In this document: piece by piece, positions 61,489 through 64,000 of the stretch
Numbering within the stretch: the stretch's first letter is position 1
Layout of the letters: every line of letters starts with the position of its first letter
From: Nissolia schottii
Taxonomy: Eukaryota > Streptophyta > Magnoliopsida > Fabales > Fabaceae
DNA length: 64,000 nt
Reading direction: 5' to 3'
NCBI GenBank assembly: GCA_003254905.1
Contig: QANU01055523.1
Span: forward strand, 1 to 64,000
Translations under genes and position numbers: made by a program
Notes under the pieces: model-generated
What the model was told of the DNA's origin: nothing
The model's database searches: none
The model's input: only the letters and a program-made list of their open reading frames with translations

Positions 61489-64000
61489 CCAGAAGAAGTT
61501 ATTTTAGATTCCCATTTCATTTGGTCTGCCCCCTCACCCCATTGCATGTAAGATTCTTTGTTTTTTTCATTTCACTAAATAGTGGACCAGTTGTCGGAAT
61601 TTGTTTGGTGGTTTGGAAACTGACCTAGATTGTGATCCAATTCTTTAAATATATATACTTAAAAACGGCATGTGGCTTGTGCAAAGTATAATACTCATTA
61701 ATGCTAAATCTGTATTCCTGCTCATATATCTTTAAACATCATTGAGATCTTATCTAATAGGAGATGACTTGTGAGTTGGCTTAATGTCTCATGGCCAATG
61801 AGTTCAAATAATGTATGACTATCTATTGGTTTAAGTTCAAACTACTACTTTTGCTTATGCGATTGCTACGACTATGTGTGCATAGTCCCAAGAACTACAT
61901 TTTTAAGCTGCGTTTACCATATTCCATGTATACTTTGGTCAGGGCAAATTCAACCGCTAAGCTCATTTAGCACGCTAATCCAAAGAAAATGTTTTGTATG
62001 AAGAAAAACTTGTCGACAAGAACAAAAAGTATTAACTGCACGGGAAATCATGTTCAATTATGTGGGATTGAGCGATTACTACTAGGTCTAGTCTAAAAGT
62101 GTGGTTAGTTAGAGCGTAACTCTTATTACTTAAATATTAAGTGCGGTTCTTTAAAATATTAAGTGCGGTTCTTTTTTGTTTGATTTTGAATCTACCTCAA
62201 GTCTTGTCAAGGTAAGGATTTTATTCCAACAGCACTTGAGCCTTGCTAGTGCTGATTACATTCCAATTCCCTCAAATTTGTGACCTTGATTGTGATACCA
62301 AGTGATATCACTAGATTGAAAGTTATTGATGTTAATACCAAACATTATAATCTGATTTGACTTCGACTCCATTTGGTCGTTGCCAAAGGAGGAAGCTGAT
62401 TCAAAGCTTACATACTATGTTTATTGTCTTCATTGTTGTTTGATTATAGTGGATTGCAAGTTTGTTTAAACTAGTCCTTTACTCTTGAAATCCCCCTTTC
62501 TTTGCTATTGGAAAGTTTGTAATAAATCCATCACCCATATCTAAAATTACCTGAGTTTCACTTATTAGTCGAGTTGACTCAATGTGAAGGATAAAATTCT
62601 CTTAATGCTATTTTTTTTTTTTCATTTACAATATTTGAATTTGAGACTTTTTATTAAGGGGAATTAGTATCAAACTATTTAAACCAACCAAACATTATGT
62701 TAGACGCCAACCCAAATGTTTCAAAATATACTAGTGGGGGGCAGGTACTCTCTGCTTGCTAATATTGCAAACTGTAACTATTCTATAAATTCTATTATGT
62801 ATAACCATAAAAATTGTTCATACATATTGGAGGGGTATAATCCTCATCAAAGTTTAATAACGAAATGTTTTTCCATTTTCATGAGTAAGAATTGAACTCC
62901 CAACCACATAATTAAAGAATAAGGTGAAAGTGAACTACCACCACATCTCCGACCCCATTAATTAGTAGATATACAGGTGTTTCTTAATATGTATTCTTCG
63001 TCGTTAAGATTAATTATTACTTAGAAATTTGTGATTAAGTTGAAAATTATTTGAAAGGAATTCCAACTGTAATGCAAGGTATATTGACAGAAATCATTGT
63101 AGTGATCAATCAGATGAAACGCACTCATTTAATCTTCCAATTGTCAACAATCAGAACAAATATATATTGAGAATTTCTAATTATCTAGTATTTTCTTTCA
63201 GTATATTCATGATAGAGGAATATTTCTAATCTTCCATTACCCGACTTGCACCCCAACAAACATATTCGTACATATATTTTTTTTTCACTAGTATGCTTGG
63301 CTACCCGACAAGAATATAGGATGCATTTATTTCAGTTAATTTGTTAAAATAAGCATTTTTATTCAAATTTTCAATTTCGTAAATTTACATAAATTTTTAA
63401 AATAATCAAAATCACACAGAATAAAAAAATAAAAAATCACAGGTTTTTTTTTCAGAGTAAGTTATACAAATAGCTTTCCAAAAGTGTTTTCAACGTTTCA
63501 AAATTAAAAAAAAAAAAAATTAATCACTTACTTTAAAGCTGAAACAAACACACACAGACTACAACGGACCTTACCCAACCATAAACAAGAAAACAAAGTA
63601 TCGTTACCTTTTTAAATGAGAAAAGGTGTTTGCACACTCAAGTTGGTCTACTCGTTGCAAGTAATTAACACGAGGAGTTATTCCAGATTAAAACCATTTG
63701 AACTATTGGATCAATAATAATTAAAAGCAATGCTTACATTTTACGTATGTTCTACAAAACTACACACCCATGTGAGAGTTTTGAGTGATGCCTTGCCTGT
63801 CGAACATCTAGTTTGATTCATTGAGTAATCCTAACAACATTATAACAAGACAATTTTCAAGTGAAAGCAAGTAATAAAATCAAACAAATCAATACTAACA
63901 TCTACAAACATTCCCCATCATTCTAAACAAAATTAACACATTACAGGATCTAGCATTCTTAGAATTACAATCTACTTGATTATTATAGTTATCTTGCTAA
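61489..64000. other. 3' flank of Rab and intergenic DNA
   Basis: The Rab 3' UTR should occupy the first 200-300 bases. Beyond it is AT-rich DNA with no gene seen. Minus-strand GGTTGGGAGTTCAATTC near 62890-62905 resembles a pol III B-box and may be a SINE relic. No other structure was recognised. Confidence 0.4.

Overview
The window is nuclear DNA of a flowering plant, most likely a legume of the soybean/bean group. It is AT-rich, with spliced genes (GT-AG introns, one GC-AG), long gene-poor stretches and many plant transposons. The legume call rests on the subtilase family member, which resembles the soybean gene carrying the GmSubPep peptide, and on the repeat types. It is an inference; no species can be fixed from the sequence alone.

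Five protein-coding genes can be reconstructed exon by exon, and in all five the intron phases close. (1) 3444-13289, minus: an 11-exon secreted subtilisin-like protease with an intact catalytic set. It has an unusual in-frame insert of about 72 residues in its protease-associated (PA) domain, made of three Tyr-X-Pro-Pro-His-Pro-Gly-Pro repeats. (2) 27157-30698, plus: a two-exon leucine-rich-repeat receptor kinase of the MIK2-like group. (3) 31384-39723, plus: a family GH1 beta-glucosidase with 15 exons instead of the usual 13. Its first two exons look duplicated, and its acid/base glutamate is replaced by glycine while the nucleophile is kept. (4) 45850-48164, plus: a three-exon 2-oxoglutarate/Fe(II) dioxygenase with a duplicated promoter-proximal segment and a Stowaway MITE just after its stop codon. 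(5) 58236-61488, plus: an eight-exon RABD2/Rab1-type small GTPase.

Between them lie transposon deposits. A tRNA-derived SINE with a perfect 15-bp target duplication sits at the left edge, followed by a Mutator-like MITE with a 10-bp duplication. A small LTR element lies inside subtilase intron 2. The block from 16 to 26 kb is a nest of Copia, Gypsy and CACTA pieces broken by single-N assembly gaps. A hAT-type MITE, LTR relics and tandem duplications fill 40-58 kb.

The genes are not a pathway cluster. Protease, receptor kinase, glycosidase and dioxygenase all belong to families used in extracellular signalling or defence, but each is probably expressed from its own promoter. The most interesting point is the subtilase PA-domain insert. 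It occupies the place where, as I recall, the soybean GmSubPep subtilase hides its defence peptide, and it ends in an IDA-like SAPSRCHN motif. It is a candidate cryptic peptide source.
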